Assembly (NCBI GenBank): GCA_021029095.1
Contig: JAJOHG010000052.1
Coordinates: 1-64,000, forward strand
From: Phellopilus nigrolimitatus
Lineage: Eukaryota > Basidiomycota > Agaricomycetes > Hymenochaetales > Hymenochaetaceae
DNA: 64,000 nucleotides
Direction of reading: 5' to 3'
Shown: piece by piece, positions 35,301-45,669 of the stretch
Layout of the letters: each line of letters opens with the position of its first letter
Position numbering within the stretch: the stretch's first letter is position 1
Position numbers and translations under genes: made by a program
Notes under the pieces: model-generated
Told to the model about the DNA's origin: nothing
Seen by the model: the letters and a program-made list of their open reading frames with translations, nothing else
Database searches by the model: none

Positions 35301-35830
35301 ACGGCTATGCGTCCAAAACAAAGTAAACTATGAATTCGACCAGCAGAAGGAGAGCCAGTTGCAGAGACGCCACGTCCCTCCATTTCTGCGCCGCTACGAC
35401 AGACAATGTTGCCAAGGATAACGCATATATCTTTGTATTAAAATCATTCGTAATTGGAAAAAAGCAGTAAATATGAATATGCAAGACGCACGTAACATGG
35501 AGGCTGATATGACCGCGCGGTAGATTTTTCGCCGATGGTAAACTCAAAGACTTCTAATGCCAACAATACAAGTACAGCCAGTAGCCTAGCAACTCTGAAT
35601 AGTGTAATGGCCAAGCCGTCCAGTTCCTTTATGGCATCCCCTAGATTCTGGGGTTTATTATCATTGACCGTTGATGCAGATACTTCGTGATCTGACGCTT
35701 TGTCGTTGCGTGCGTTTCTCGAAAAGTTCCAGAGGGTGTTCAATCGTTTTGCAGAGACGTGTACGAGAGACAAGACCGCGAACGCAGGGGGTAAGAACAG
35801 GAGAGCCTCACGCGTCCAGGAGACGGACAT
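29393..35830 (-). CDS. ABCC-type (MRP/Yor1-like) full ABC transporter
   Basis: Full-length ABC exporter, roughly 1,400-1,450 residues in more than 20 exons; ATP-driven efflux of anionic or conjugated compounds at the plasma or vacuolar membrane is the family role. It starts [20 protein letters not shown] (ATG 35830) with a TMD0-like region, then TMD1. NBD1 has Walker A GPTASGKTS, signature [14 protein letters not shown] (near 32300-32374) and Walker [13 protein letters not shown], with Asp for the catalytic Glu as usual in ABCC proteins. TMD2 includes [24 protein letters not shown]2 has [24 protein letters not shown] and Walker [11 protein letters not shown]. The C-terminus reads [18 protein letters not shown] before the TGA. 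Microexons of 7, 13 and 18 nt occur. No disabling change was found. A close paralogue begins at 62480. Confidence 0.93.
30289..30306 (-). other. 18-nt microexon encoding the NBD2 P-loop core
   Basis: Exon TCGGAAGAACCGGTGCTG lies between a CTTGCAG acceptor and a GTAGGC donor. With neighbouring bases it encodes VGRTGAG in phase, the Walker A of the second nucleotide-binding domain of the ABCC transporter. Confidence 0.82.
30670..30676 (-). other. 7-nt microexon of the ABCC transporter
   Basis: CCAACAG between CCTTAG (acceptor) and GTATGT (donor). Only by including it does the frame run from EIQ into [11 protein letters not shown], matching the conserved NSLERI linker between TMD2 and NBD2 in fungal ABCC proteins. 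Confidence 0.75.
32362..32374 (-). other. 13-nt microexon encoding the NBD1 signature
   Basis: TGGAGGCCAAAAG between a GTTTAG acceptor and a GTATAT donor. Joined to CTCAG upstream and GCACGAGTG downstream it gives LSGGQKARV, the ABC signature of NBD1. Confidence 0.8.
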
Positions 35831-36397
35831 AGCAGCAATATCCAAATTGTCAAGTCGTCGCCTTCTTCGCACTTACTGTGATCGTGGTCGTTGGCAGTCA
35901 AGAAGGGTGAGTCTTTTTTTCCGGAAGACATACGAAGACGAGTTCGTCGGATGCGAGGTTCAAGATCACCGATCTCGCGTACGAGCGCGCGCTGCGGAAC
36001 AATCGAGTCAAGCGCTCGCTTGCACATGGCCCGACGGAGCGTCTCTTTGATAAGGAAGGCCCAGGTGATGCGCCCGACGAGAACCTACTGAATTGCGTGC
36101 TCTGTCTCGCTCATTATTGCCGTTGTTAACGTTGGACATTCAGTGTTTCCGAGCGGACTCGCCTCCGACCTCAATGTCATTTGGTCTGACCTATATTCCT
36201 ATCACTCTCTTTGACTTATCTTAGCTTGCTCTGCCCAGCCTTCATCTTGACCTTTGACCTTTGGAAAGTTCCACGTATTTGACCATGCCAATGGGTCGAG
36301 TCTTACTAAGGGTCTTAGCAAGCGTCGAAGCGGCGAGAGACAACGGAGTAAGCAGGCACGGGATGACACTTTGCAAAAGTGTAACTTACAGCCTTAG
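35831..36397. promoter_or_regulatory. Upstream region of the ABCC gene, duplicated at 61900-62479
   Basis: Minus-strand 5' region of the ABCC transporter. It is similar in inverted orientation to the sequence before the second ABCC copy: blocks such as CCATGCCAATGGGTC, AGTTCCACG and GACCTTTGG occur on both sides. An alternative upstream start (MSSGKKDSPFLTANDHDH near 35930) joins poorly, so 35830 was preferred. Confidence 0.5.
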
Positions 36398-38218
36398 GCC
36401 CCGCTCGGCTGCACGAGTTAGCTAACTCTGTTTAGCGACGGTTGGGGATTAGGGTCATTCAAAGTTGGAACGGAACGACGTTCCACTCCAGTCGGCTGCC
36501 CAGAAAGGAAGGGATTACTTCAGCGCAGTGCAAGCGGCGTTACATCACTTACCTGCCTCCGCAACATTCAGACTCTTCAACAGCTCGGCCTCAAAAATCC
36601 CTCAGTGTAGTTCTGAGAAGTTCATGATACTATTTTGAGATGTTATATGTGTATAATGACATCCTAAATAGCTACATGCAATGAGGTCAAATCCAAATAT
36701 GATGGTTGTTTCTCTTGCAAATTGGTGTCTTGTCCCTTGCTCATTTTTTGATCACAGCAGAGACTATGCTGGATGGTAGTCATCTGCAAGTCTTCAGCTT
36801 AATTTTTGTCTAGAGAATTTTGTCTGAAGATTTGGCAGGGCTTTTATTTTTGTTGTAAAACCTCAAGGCTATTTTCTGACTGGCCACTGTAAGCATAATG
36901 AAGGCAAAATCAGAGTAATGATAGATTTATAGAGATTATTTAGGGTGGCTTAAGTATCTTTGAGAAAGATTTGTTATTCTCTGGAAAGGGAAAATCTATT
37001 CTGCAAAAGGAGGATACCTGAAATTGACAGACAAAACATTTCATGTTGACGGGGTGAGACCTGGAACCGCGCCGGACAGCTAATACAAAAGTAAGCTCAG
37101 TCGTTGCGCGGTGTAGCGAACGTCTAGTCAATTGACAACTAACCTAATACAAAAGTAAGCTAGTATAATCAATGAGTAAATGGTATAATAGACTCAGATA
37201 ATAAATGGATAACTCACCTCAGTCGTTGCGCGGTGTAGCGAACGTCTGAGGTGGGCGAAAGAATAAAAGTCTGTTTTTATACTACAATTCTCGGCTCTCT
37301 CAGCGAGCTGCTTTTCGTACTAAAGGGGTAAAAAGCGAGATAAGAAACAAAGAACAAAGGAAACATGTACTAGTGAGGTGCGAATAACAAAGGGAAGCGA
37401 GGCGAGGGGCACAGGGGTGCGAGCCGAGCAGCCAGTGGCGAGTTAAGTGGCCTCGGGGCCGAGCCACTGTGCTCGCAGGCGGCGCGAGCCGAGCACGCGC
37501 CACCGAGCCTCCGAGTGCGCGAGGCGAGGTGTCGCTCGGCCCGAGCTACTCGCTGTGAGCTCGCCGGTCCGCCGGTATGAACTCCAACATTTCAAAAGGT
37601 CAGAAGCTCCCTAAATTTATGTAAAGATGCTCTAAATACCTTGCAGAATCATAACGAGCTCAGATGGATGCCGAAGAGAGTCAAAAAGCAGAATATATGC
37701 AGCATATATGCAGGTGTGACGGCCTGTGACTCAGGGATATAAGCTGAAGTAATTCTTACCTTTCTGGGCAGCCGACAGGAGTGGAACGTCGTTCCGTTCC
37801 AACTTTGAATGACCCTATTGCTGCACTGAGAGTCTGACTAATCCGCGCCCTAGGTTCTGTCACATAATGTCACATAGTAGCCACGGAATGTAACGAGCCT
37901 TACTAATACTATGTTCACCGCGGCTCGTGCAGAGGTGGCAAAGCAAAAGCTGTTCATGCAGATGTAGAAGCCCGCCAATTTTCTGCTGTTCTTGCTGCTG
38001 CCATCTGCGGAGGGCAGCAATAGCTCTGATGATTCCCGTTTGATAAGAACACCTACTACATACAAGCGGTGCAGCAGTGACGGCTAGTTGCTACCGGCAA
38101 GTCACCTCATGTCACTCAGTTAGCTAAATTGGACGTGCACCGAACAGTCTTTTCACTCGAGCTAGCTAACTCGTGATTTTGGCGGGGAAAAGTTAGCTAA
38201 CTTTTGCAGCCGAGCGCC
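36398..38218. mobile_element. Outer inverted-repeat element, interrupted by another
   Basis: The ends share inverted sequence: left GCTCGGCTGCA followed by AGTTAGCTAACT (36402-36427), right AGTTAGCTAACT followed by TGCAGCCGAGC (38191-38216). TAG occurs at both outer edges (36395-36397 and 38219-38221), a candidate 3-bp target duplication. With the inner element removed the unit is about 455 bp. No coding capacity. A PIF/Harbinger-type MITE is possible but unproven. Confidence 0.6.
36451..37816. mobile_element. Inner inverted-repeat element, 1,366 bp
   Basis: Near-perfect terminal inverted repeats of about 58 bp: the left begins AGGGTCATTCAAAGTTGGAA and the right ends with its complement; each arm also contains the internal palindrome GGAACGTCGTTCC or GGAACGACGTTCC. 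ATT flanks both ends (36448-36450 and 37817-37819). The interior shows a tandem-like duplication of CTCAGTCGTTGCGCGGTGTA (near 37095 and 37217) and a very GC-rich block (37390-37570). No transposase frame was found. It is inserted in the element spanning 36398-38218. Confidence 0.75.
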
Positions 38219-38354
38219 TAGGCACTGAAAGTCGCGTTTGTCACGATCGCGTGGCCCTTGTCACATCACATTACGTTCAACTTCTGCAACATTTGGCCTC
38301 GACTTCTAAACTTTCTATATTTTACTTGATTACTCGCGAGGATACTCTTAGAGA

Positions 38355-39467
38355 ATGTCTATTTCATGTACTGATCTGCAGGATATCGATATCATGAGCG
38401 ATTCTCTCAGTCTTTTGGGTGAAGACGTTTCCGCACCTCAGGACGACGGGCTGGTCAGATACGGCGAGCTTGTACTCAACATTGCACCGAAGGCGAGTGA
38501 ATTCTGCAGAATAAATACTCTGCTTTCCATTCAATTCGATGATTCGTGCTTATCTGAAAGGTAGGAGGGCAAGGTGCGTTGCGATATCTTGCTTTAGAAG
38601 AAAGGAGAGGACAGAAGGTTGATGCTCGTCTCACTTTTTTATGAAGTCTTTGACTCTTCTCGCCGACCAGATATTTTCTCCGTCACTATTACTTGCTGAA
38701 CGGATTGAGCGAGGGCTGATATCATTGGACGGAAAGACAGGCAAGTACTCCTCACTTTTAAATCTGATTTCGTGCCAACAGCCTCAGACCGTAGTCGTTG
38801 AACTCGGTGCTGGATGCGCACTTCCGTCTATATTGTCCGCTACGCTGCCAAAGGCCGGACCGTCACTTGTCGTTATCACGGACTTCCCCGATGAAGCTAT
38901 CCTAGCTAACCTTCGTATCAACATACATGCGAACAAGCGGCTCATTGCATCCACTTGCGCTGTCGTGTGCAAAGGGCACGAATGGGGGACAGACGCCGGC
39001 CCACTCCTGTAAGTGTCAAGCATGCTTTTTGTATTACCATTTAACTTATGTACCTCGTTGCAAGCAATATACTGTGCTCTCGCAATAACCCATGTACCCG
39101 CCCAGAAGCTCTGGGGTTTGACGTTGTCATCCTTTCCGATCTCCTGCACTTCCACAACTCGCACCCAGCAATCCTCTCCTCGCTCATACAACTCCTCGCT
39201 CGCAACTCCTCCGCACGCGCGTACGTCGCCGCCGGGACGTACACACCGCCGCACGTGTGCAACAACTTCGCACGACTTGCGGAGGGCGTGGGACTTGTGC
39301 TCGAAGAGGGAGCCGCGGACGACATCTGGCATGGCTCACTGGAGGTGTGGCGAGCGGGGAAGCTTGGCACAAATGAGCTCGGCGTGCGAAAGGCGATGTG
39401 CCGCTGGTGGACTGCGTTGTGGGACGAGCGTGTTCTCGCTGTTGGAGCTGAAAACATGCGTACCTAG
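38355..39467 (+). CDS. EFM7: EFM7/NNT1-type protein N-methyltransferase
   Basis: S-adenosylmethionine-dependent methyltransferase of the Methyltransf_16 family. The yeast member (EFM7, formerly NNT1) methylates the N-terminus and nearby Lys of elongation factor eEF1A. Exons: 38355-38492, 38565-38573, 38647-38740, 38795-39008 and 39065-39467, in phase throughout, about 285 residues. Diagnostic stretches are MSDSLSLLGEDVSAP, EGKSLTLLADQIFSPSLLLA, GKTVVELGAGCALPS (motif I), HEWGTD, FDVVILSDLLHFHNSH, VAAGTYTPPHVCNNF and LGVRKAMCRWW. The second exon is only 9 nt (EGK). Two introns have GC donors (AAG|GCGAGT at 38493 and CAG|GCAAGT at 38741). The start may instead be the internal Met at 38394, matching the common family N-terminus. 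Confidence 0.9.
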
Positions 39468-42400
39468 AGTGATGCTGAGCTGGAGCTGGTGGTGCAGGCT
39501 GACTTGGGATGAATGTAAACAATAGGGAGAGTAAATGGATTTTGCGGAAGAAATATTTTGTGTATTTTCATCGGTGGGCCTTTTTTTCTTTTTTTTTTTT
39601 TTCTGCACACGTGGCCCCCCTGCTGACAGGTACTTTTTGTCAATATATGTATAGGCCTAGATCGCACCTAAACTTAGTCGTGGTTTTCTATGTAAGTTCA
39701 AAGCTAGGGAGAAGAAAAACAAGCTTTCATATTCAAAATCGGACTTCAAATATCATGGCCCAATAAAACATTCACACTTCTTGGTCACCTCCCGTAGATC
39801 AGGCGCTAATGGGCAATTGCCAGTGCGTGTTCTGTTTGGTTGTCCTATCATCAGCTCTCGTCTTCCCGTGGGTTAAGCTCCTGAAGAAGAATTTAGTGTT
39901 TGTTCTCGGTCTGGCTTGCAGCACCAGCGGAGCAGAAGCGCGTATTGCGATTGCCTCGGGAACAAGTCAAATGAGCGCCATCCTATCGTTTACGTGTACA
40001 GACGTCTCCTTGCGGGCTACAAGGTCGAATGCATAATAATATAATGACCCTCGATGGTCAAAGTTAATTGGAGCTGTCTTCGACCTTGGTTCTTCCCTTC
40101 TTCAAAGCTAAGTGTGGCCGGAACTAAATGTGGCGCCCCTGCGCTGATAGGCGCGTCCGCGTCCAGTTAGTGAATAACCTCGTACACTGCGCGAATGCAT
40201 TGGTGTGAAGGTATCGCTTTTTGTCTGCCTGCCCTCTGTTACAGCCTGACCTGCTTCTTTATCTCATTATTTTCTTCCTCCGCATTGTTTCCTTTTTTAC
40301 AACCTGGTTGAGAACCCCCGATAACAGAAAATGGAGTGAGTGGTCCAAACTCCGCTTACAGAGAGGAGTGAGCCGAATCAACATCCAAACGCGATTTTTC
40401 TTCTTTCTAGATGGATCAGAACTCATGGTCGACCGTCTAATGAAACTTCCGGACTGCAGCCGTGCGATGCGTGTTATGCCTCCCTGTCGCTAAGCATATG
40501 CGGACCCCGGCCGTCTGAGCCAACTACGGCCGCTCCCCCGGCCCAACCTCTCCTTGTTAATGCAGATTGAACAATCGAATTATATTTGTTCATCCAGAAG
40601 GAAATCGAGTTGACCTAGCCAATTATGTCGAAATTTAAGCAGTCTCGTTTATTAATGGAGGCTCCTAGCGCGTTGCTGTCTGTTTGGCTTTAAAAAATTT
40701 GTGGCGATATCTCATTGCTGACGAAGACAATTATGGCGGTCGTTGACTGAGTTGGCGGCTGCCATTTCCTACTCAAAATTAGTTTTGCTAGAGGGACATA
40801 AGTTGGCGAGATGGCGGGATGGTGAGATGACGACGAAGCACCGGTGTTCGACGTCTATTACTTCCGCCGCTCCCGCGACCTGCGACCAGAACCTTGTTTT
40901 TCTTGTTCAGCTCTACAGCCACATCTTTCTGTACGGCAACAAAAATATTTTCGGTTTTTATTGGCACAAGAAGGCTTGATTAGCGTTCGAGATTAAGAGA
41001 AGAGCTCAGAAGGTCACTAGATATTGCAAGAGAACACACTGAGATCCTCAGGGCAACGACAACGAAGACTCAAGCTTGATCTATCCGTCAATGCGATGAA
41101 CTGTGTCACACTGATCATTAACGCTATCTTTGCTTCTCTGATTCTTCTATACAAAAGAATAGAGCCCGACCGCGTCCTTAAATTCAGATAGCTTCGAAGT
41201 ACCTGGACGGTTTCCCATAAATCCTTTCCGTTGCGAGAGTATCTTCAGGTGAAATCATTTGCGACCAACAAGGCATAGAAGCTATCTGATTCGAAAGCAT
41301 CAATAGACAAATCCGCAGTCTTCACTCCCGCTTGAGCTGCCCTAATGCTTCCCCCCTATACCAGACTTCTCCTTCTCTGACCAACATCGATCCTTCTCAC
41401 TTTAAGGAAACTAAGGAGCAATCCTCCTTCCCGACGACGACAACTAAAGCATGCGCCGCGCGTCGGGCGCACGCTTCGGAAGCATTCAACGCATCCTGAT
41501 GTAATCACCGGCCTGCCAAGAAGAGACAAGACAGGGAAGAGATGCCTCGTCGTAGCCAATCATGCTAGCTAGAAGTCTATGCGGTCCCACCAGGCACAAC
41601 AGCACGTTCGATTCAAAATTCTGAGTGGAGCAGACGCGAACGAAGGCGATAGACTGGGGTGAACTAGAAAAAAAAGAGCGAAAGAGCGCGTTCGAGCAGA
41701 GTCGAGCGTACTCCACGAGAATGTTGTTTACAAGAAGCTGCTAGCTACTCGGGTCTTGTATACATAGCCCGCAGGTCCTCCTGCGGCCCTCTCCTCCCCA
41801 TCAACTTCGGCGGGCGCGAATCCCGCTAGGGGGTCCCTACTATTAACCTAATAAGCCTAATACAAGCCTCCTCAAATGACGCAGAAAATAAGAGTATGAG
41901 GGTCTTATATGTTTGATGTTGCACGGATTGAGGGCCCTAAGTAGACTGAAGAGCGATCCCAACTCCCTAACACGAAAGGCTCATTGTTACGCTCATTCTA
42001 TCTCATGAAATCATGGCTGAAGGTGACAGAGGATCGGGATGTCGGGATTATTGTAAGAGCTTATAGTATTAATTGTCGCGTAGACGTGTAGACAGGACCG
42101 AGTACTGGGTGGCGTCTGAGCTAATCAACTTCTTGCAATTGTATCAATCCGCCATTCTGAAGTACGAAGTACAGGTGATCCCCCTACTTCGGCTGGCGCG
42201 ATTGCAAATTCTGCGCGAACTTCTCTTTCTAGGGGAGTCAAAAAGCGCTGCAGAAGATGCCCGCTTGACATCTATACATTGATTGAAAGGTCGCAGCGTG
42301 AATAGGAGCCAAGTGGTCCTCTTGTGCAAGGATATCGAGGTGGGCACAGTCTTGAAAATAACTGAGGCGGTATATGATATATTTAAAAAAAAAAAACGGT

Positions 42401-45400
42401 TAATGCCTTCTCTAACCAAGTTTTTTCCTGGGAAAGCTACTGCTTTTGGAGATGAAGCGGAGTTACAGACAGAGAACGGATATAAGTGTCCGTTCTGCCC
42501 ACTGAGACGAGTAGGAAAATGTTATATATTTTCCAGAGCAACGGCGCGGAATGAAATGATGACAGGTAGAATAGAACCACTGGGTATATCAGCACCTTGA
42601 AATAACCTGCCGCTTATGCACCGACTCGTCTGGCCACTGCATAAGCAGGGGCAGTTTTGCGAGGTTCTTTTATGCTGCATCGCAAGATTATTTATTGCAA
42701 AATGCGACTGGCGTGAACATAACGCTATGAGAAACCTACAATCGGCGCATTCGGAAGGATGCCTGCGGTCGGCCGAAAGCAAGGCAGCGAGTACCGCGTT
42801 GACTAACAATACAGCTTCACGCGGGAGCGAAGTTAAAAATTTACCACACAAGACATGCTCAGGAGAGCGCGCCACGGGCCCGTAACTCATGCGAAGCCAA
42901 AGCAGCTTCCAGATCACTGGTGCGCTCGGGCGTCTCGGGCGCGACAAAAATTCCATCTCCACGCGGCTCCGAGATATGCGGGCGCATCGAGATCGTGGGG
43001 CGGAGATTAAGGTCACGTTGCGACAAGAAGAATGCTCCAGAGGATCGCGTAATAATAATCGCGGCGAGGTGCGGTTTGGAGAGGAAACAATGTCAGTAAT
43101 TATGAGTCCGCTCCAGACGCGCTGCCGGCAGCTTGGAGGTCGGCGCGATTCAACGAAACAAAGGTTTAATATTTGTCAGCGCGCACCGCCCCGCAGCAAC
43201 CTATTATAAGGAATACTTATATCCATCTGATCTCCGCTTCGTATGGACGGACCACATGAACCGCTCAGGATTAGAAAATTGACAATAAATGTCATGATGT
43301 CGATTTGTTGCATTGATTCGACTCGAAATACCGGATGCTCGATAGAATCATCGCCACTCAATACAATATAAGATAATTTGGGGCGCATCTTGGAGGAAGT
43401 ACCACGGAGGGCCTGACAGGAGTAAAATTTCTTTGGATTTCAAATCGTCTCCCGTGTAACAATAACGATAGAATCTCCGAGCTTGCCCCTCGAAATTTGA
43501 CAGGATGATGCTATAGGGGCTGCTGGCACCATCAGTTGCCGCTATCAGATTGAATAAAACCAATACGTACGGTGTCGTACCCAGCGCGCGATGCTTGTAG
43601 CGGACTAGCTACACGGCGAACTGGGAAAGCGGGGCTGAAACACGATCGTCTCGTGCTCTCATGCCCAGCGCTCCTGTACTGTGCATATTTGATTATCTAA
43701 GGCCCGATAACGGTCATCCCAAATTCTGAACGGTAAGAGACGGTAAGTGCGTACGCGCCGAGTACATGCTGCTCGCTTCGCACATAGCGTCCATGTTTTC
43801 GTCCGCCGTGTAGTAGCATCCAGCTAATAGAATGTATGCTGCATGGGCTTCGTCGGGAAAGCAGGGGGGAAAGCGGATGAACTGAGCCAAATTATTTTTA
43901 TATTGAATTACTGGCCAGCATTGAGCAATGTATGAATGGTGGCGGGAGATCGCGAAGAGGAATGACTGAAGCATGTTCATGATCGCACCGATTTAGGAAT
44001 CTGTACTCGTTGCTGTAGCTATTACCTTGAGAGAATCGCAGGATGGCTATCCAATTCATCGTAGCCTCGTAGATCGACATGCGATTGGTGCCGCCGGAAG
44101 GTTAAGATTCAAGTTGATGAGAACCCGGAACGTTTGAATTAAGAAGATTGGTGAGCTGTCGATTGTAAAAAGATTCAAGGGTGAGGTCGGGCACGCCTTT
44201 CCACAATGTTGTGTGGCTCGTACAGGGTCAAAGGTGGACGCGGCAGCAGAGGAGGATCAGCCTCGTAAAATAAAGTAAACTTTGTGCAAAGCGAAGTGTT
44301 CGCTGAGTTTAAATTGTATGCGCGCCGGTTCGGCTCGCTTCAAGCCAGCACGGTGGCGCAATTTTTGCTATCGTCTGGAAACTCTTCTGAAATTCTCCCA
44401 TTGCGAATGCTCTCCTTACACACGCGTTGTCAGCACTCGATTGTTGGAGTCTGTGTGATGCTTCTGGACCATGTGTATTCATTCTCGGTGTCCTCGGATC
44501 CAGCTACCAGGTTTCTGGTGTGGCGTCGATGTCAATCTACTATTATTCTATAATCTCATCTGCGAATTCACAAGTGCGTCTTCTCCCGTGTTTCAATGAA
44601 AGTGTCTCGATCTCAGGCTAAACTGAAAAATGCGCACGATAAATTATCTCTCTGCGACGTCGCATACGTTGGAGGGTGGACACCGGTATGCAGGCATAGT
44701 GCGAATGTCTAGACACTGGACCTTGCCCCTTTCAATTGCTTTGGGCAGCTTCGGCCACGCAGCGATTGAGGTTCAGACTCAGCATGATCCATCGATTCAT
44801 TGAACAGGGGAATCAATGGGAGTGGATCCGTTGGCGAAGTTCGAGCTTGTTAGGCAAGCGTGCGCACGTCTCCTTTCGCCCTAACCGCATCCACACGGGC
44901 CAGTGTTCCGAGAGGTTGCCCTGTCTGTCACTTCCAGCTCTTTTACCTCGTTTACGGCGCACAAAGTGCGCCTTTCCAGGGTCTTTTGCTCTTCTCCTTT
45001 CGACGCGCGTCGAGACGACGATCATCAGCCTCGCAGTCCTCGACGCGTTCTGCATTCTCCTTCGCGGTAGCTAGACCGTGCACACTTCTGTTGGCTCTCC
45101 AATCTTGACGTGATGTTCCATGTTCCTTTCGTATTCGATTGGATAGGGTTGGATAGCCCTTACATACAGCGATATTTTTGCACGCCTCGATGACACACCG
45201 CGAATCTATCGAGTCCATTGGATCGTTCGGAATGTACATACCTGTATCCACGCAGCGGAGCGAGAAATGAGCGCAGTGCTACTGCGAACCACGCGCTACT
45301 CGTTATAATACGCGCCGTCATTGCCGGATGTCTGCTAGATTCCTTTGATCCCCTGCCCCTCCCGATCCACTACTAGCCTCTGCTGTCCTGAACTCTTGCC

Positions 45401-45597
45401 TTCTTCCGAAACTTCTCGGCCCTACGCGCTGTGTAAACTCCCGAGTGGTCCAAAGCCACGAGTGACGACAGTATCGTCGAGCTCCGCCTAGATCATTAAG
45501 TGTTCATCAGCGGCGATACTATCAAAGTTTCAAATCCGTCGACGCGCGGTGCTCCATTTTATACATAGCTGTCCTGTCGCAGGCTTGCATTTGCAGT
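39468..45597. other. Gene-poor 6.1-kb region
   Basis: No gene supported on either strand. Visible items: a T-rich run ending in about twelve consecutive T near 39590-39602, a 12-base A run near 42388, and a perfect 7-bp stem with 4-nt loop at 41769-41786 (CCGCAGG TCCT CCTGCGG) in a stretch that could be old LTR-like DNA. A minus-strand stretch at 43170-44080 has weakly coding-like frames (PPCFPDEAHAAYILLAGCYY) that I could not assemble. The last 300 bases are likely the promoter of the Ser-rich gene. Confidence 0.35.
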
Positions 45598-45669
45598 TTG
45601 ACTTCCCGCTTTGTATCCTTCCTAGCTTTCTCTCGTCCCTTTCGTCCCGCCGTCCGTTTCTCGACTCGT

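Noticed and set aside
41700..41900. Possible solo LTR
   Set aside because: A hairpin and GC-rich words resemble some LTR ends, but no TG...CA boundaries, second copy or target duplication could be found.
43170..44080. Possible decayed Zn2Cys6-type regulator on the minus strand
   Set aside because: Short hydrophobic/Cys-containing frames are only loosely reminiscent of the family; no zinc cluster, no splice path and no consistent frame.
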